DNA of 6,846 nucleotides from CAYREE01 sp964423225 (lineage in GTDB: Archaea; Altiarchaeota; Altiarchaeia; IMC4; SCGC-AAA252-I15). Numbering within the stretch: the first letter of the stretch is position 1; each line of letters starts with the position of its first letter. The notes beneath the pieces were generated by a model. That model was not told where the DNA came from, did no database searches, and saw nothing but the letters and a program-made list of their open reading frames with translations. Both the position numbers and the translations under genes were made by a program. The stretch lies in contig CAYREE010000122.1 in the NCBI GenBank assembly GCA_964423225.1, forward strand, positions 1 through 6,846, written 5' to 3'. Positions 6,210 to 6,846 of this stretch are shown one piece after another.

Positions 6210-6846
6210 TCACTTTTTATAAGGCATCAAATCCTTCTTCAACCTGAATAAGATCTCCTCTTCAAGCTGACGCTGCCTGTCAAGCATATCCGCAATTAGA
6301 GCCAGGAAAATTAATAGAAAACCAAGGATGACGGCCAGAAGGCTCAAATCGATTATTGTCCTATAGGGTGTTATCAGATTTGTTAGCAACCATCTTAAAC
6401 CCATTGTAAACAATCCCAGGCCACCCATCGAAAAGATTAATAATCCTATTGTTCCAAAGAATCGGAGGGGCTTATAGTCGCGGATGCTGCGTGTGATAAT
6501 CACCATCGCCTTGAAACCATATGAGAATACATTCGTCACGACTCTTGACTTGCCACTTCTGCGCAGTTTAACCTTTATCGGTATCTCAATTATCCGGACT
6601 GATCGTATACATGCAAGCTCAATGAATACTTCATGAGTGTAAGTATATCTCCCAAAAAGAGTTAGTCGTAAAGCGGTGTCCCGATTAAATGACCTGAAAC
6701 CACATTGAGTATCTGTGAAATCATGGTCTGAGAGTAGGTTAATGACTTGAGTGAATAGCTTGTTTCCGAACTTCTTGATAAAAGGCATGTCTGGTTCAAA
6801 CTCCTTTTTAGCAAACCTTGTCCCAGTAACAAAGTCAGCTTCCCCG
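6210..6846 (-). CDS. GT2-family glycosyltransferase, DPM-synthase-like, with C-terminal membrane pair (cut by right edge)
   Basis: The frame is open from the right edge to TGA at 6212-6210, with 211 complete residues visible; the N-terminal nucleotide-binding half and its DXD motif lie outside. The visible start, GEADFVTGTRFAKKEFEPD, and then MPFIKKFGNKLFTQVINLL are characteristic of the dolichyl-phosphate-mannose/glucose-synthase-like GT2 group. FTDTQCGFRSF (43-53) is its diagnostic TQCGFR motif, and IEIPIKVKLRRSGKSRV (86-102) its EvP...GkSR segment. Two hydrophobic helices follow (about 130-150 and 164-187), then a charged tail (about 188-211) likely in the cytosol. The family moves sugar from a nucleotide donor to a polyprenyl-phosphate. 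The helices would hold it at the membrane; the GT-C enzyme later in the operon is a plausible user of its product. ATG 6788 is internal and not the start, because conserved sequence continues upstream of it. Confidence 0.93.
   Translation of the reverse strand, partial: GEADFVTGTRFAKKEFEPDMPFIKKFGNKLFTQVINLLSDHDFTDTQCGFRSFNRDTALRLTLFGRYTYTHEVFIELACIRSVRIIEIPIKVKLRRSGKSRVVTNVFSYGFKAMVIITRSIRDYKPLRFFGTIGLLIFSMGGLGLFTMGLRWLLTNLITPYRTIIDLSLLAVILGFLLIFLALIADMLDRQRQLEEEILFRLKKDLMPYKK

Noticed and set aside
1..6846. CRISPR arrays, tRNA genes, insertion sequences or phage genes
   Set aside because: No regularly spaced repeats, tRNA-like folds, terminal inverted repeats or transposase/integrase motifs were seen; the DNA is almost wholly filled by glycan genes.

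Overview
The window is a stretch of a surface-glycan (polysaccharide or glycoprotein-glycan) biosynthesis locus. It holds seven protein genes: four glycosyltransferases that read as cytosolic or membrane-surface enzymes (one GT2, three GT4), one multi-pass GT-C-type membrane glycosyltransferase, and two class I SAM-dependent methyltransferases. No RNA genes, transposases, CRISPR repeats or integration sites are visible.

The organism is most likely an archaeon (euryarchaeal type), although bacteria cannot be excluded from this window alone. The lean rests on four things: A/T-rich TATA-like boxes centred 26 nt upstream of two ATG starts that lack a Shine-Dalgarno (leaderless geometry), frequent ATA and AGA/AGG codons, TTG starts with GGTG-type ribosome sites inside the operon, and a GT2 of the dolichyl-phosphate-mannose-synthase-like class with a C-terminal membrane pair. 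A run of ten Ns at 1491-1500 shows this is a draft, probably metagenomic, scaffold.

Layout: positions 6846 to 1501 carry a five-gene minus-strand operon in the order GT2 (cut by the right edge), GT4, methyltransferase, GT4, GT-C membrane glycosyltransferase (3' end lost in the N gap). Apart from a 30-bp spacer after the GT2 gene, these genes abut or overlap, which suggests translational coupling. Left of the gap, a single methyltransferase gene lies on the plus strand (707-1459) and converges on the membrane glycosyltransferase. It is transcribed divergently from a third GT4 gene on the minus strand (635 to 1, cut by the left edge). The 71-bp divergent spacer contains a TATA-like element that could serve both directions.

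Together the genes make sense as a lipid-linked glycan pathway: the GT2 would charge a polyprenyl-type lipid carrier with a sugar, the GT4 enzymes would extend the glycan on the cytoplasmic face from nucleotide-sugar donors, the methyltransferases could methylate sugars or the chain end, and the GT-C enzyme could use the lipid-linked sugar on the outer face. The exact sugars, acceptors and final product cannot be read from the sequence. I see no clearly novel defence or mobile system. The points most worth a second look are the gap, the promoter geometry, the unusual starts, the cysteine cluster in the left-edge GT4 and the paired methyltransferases.
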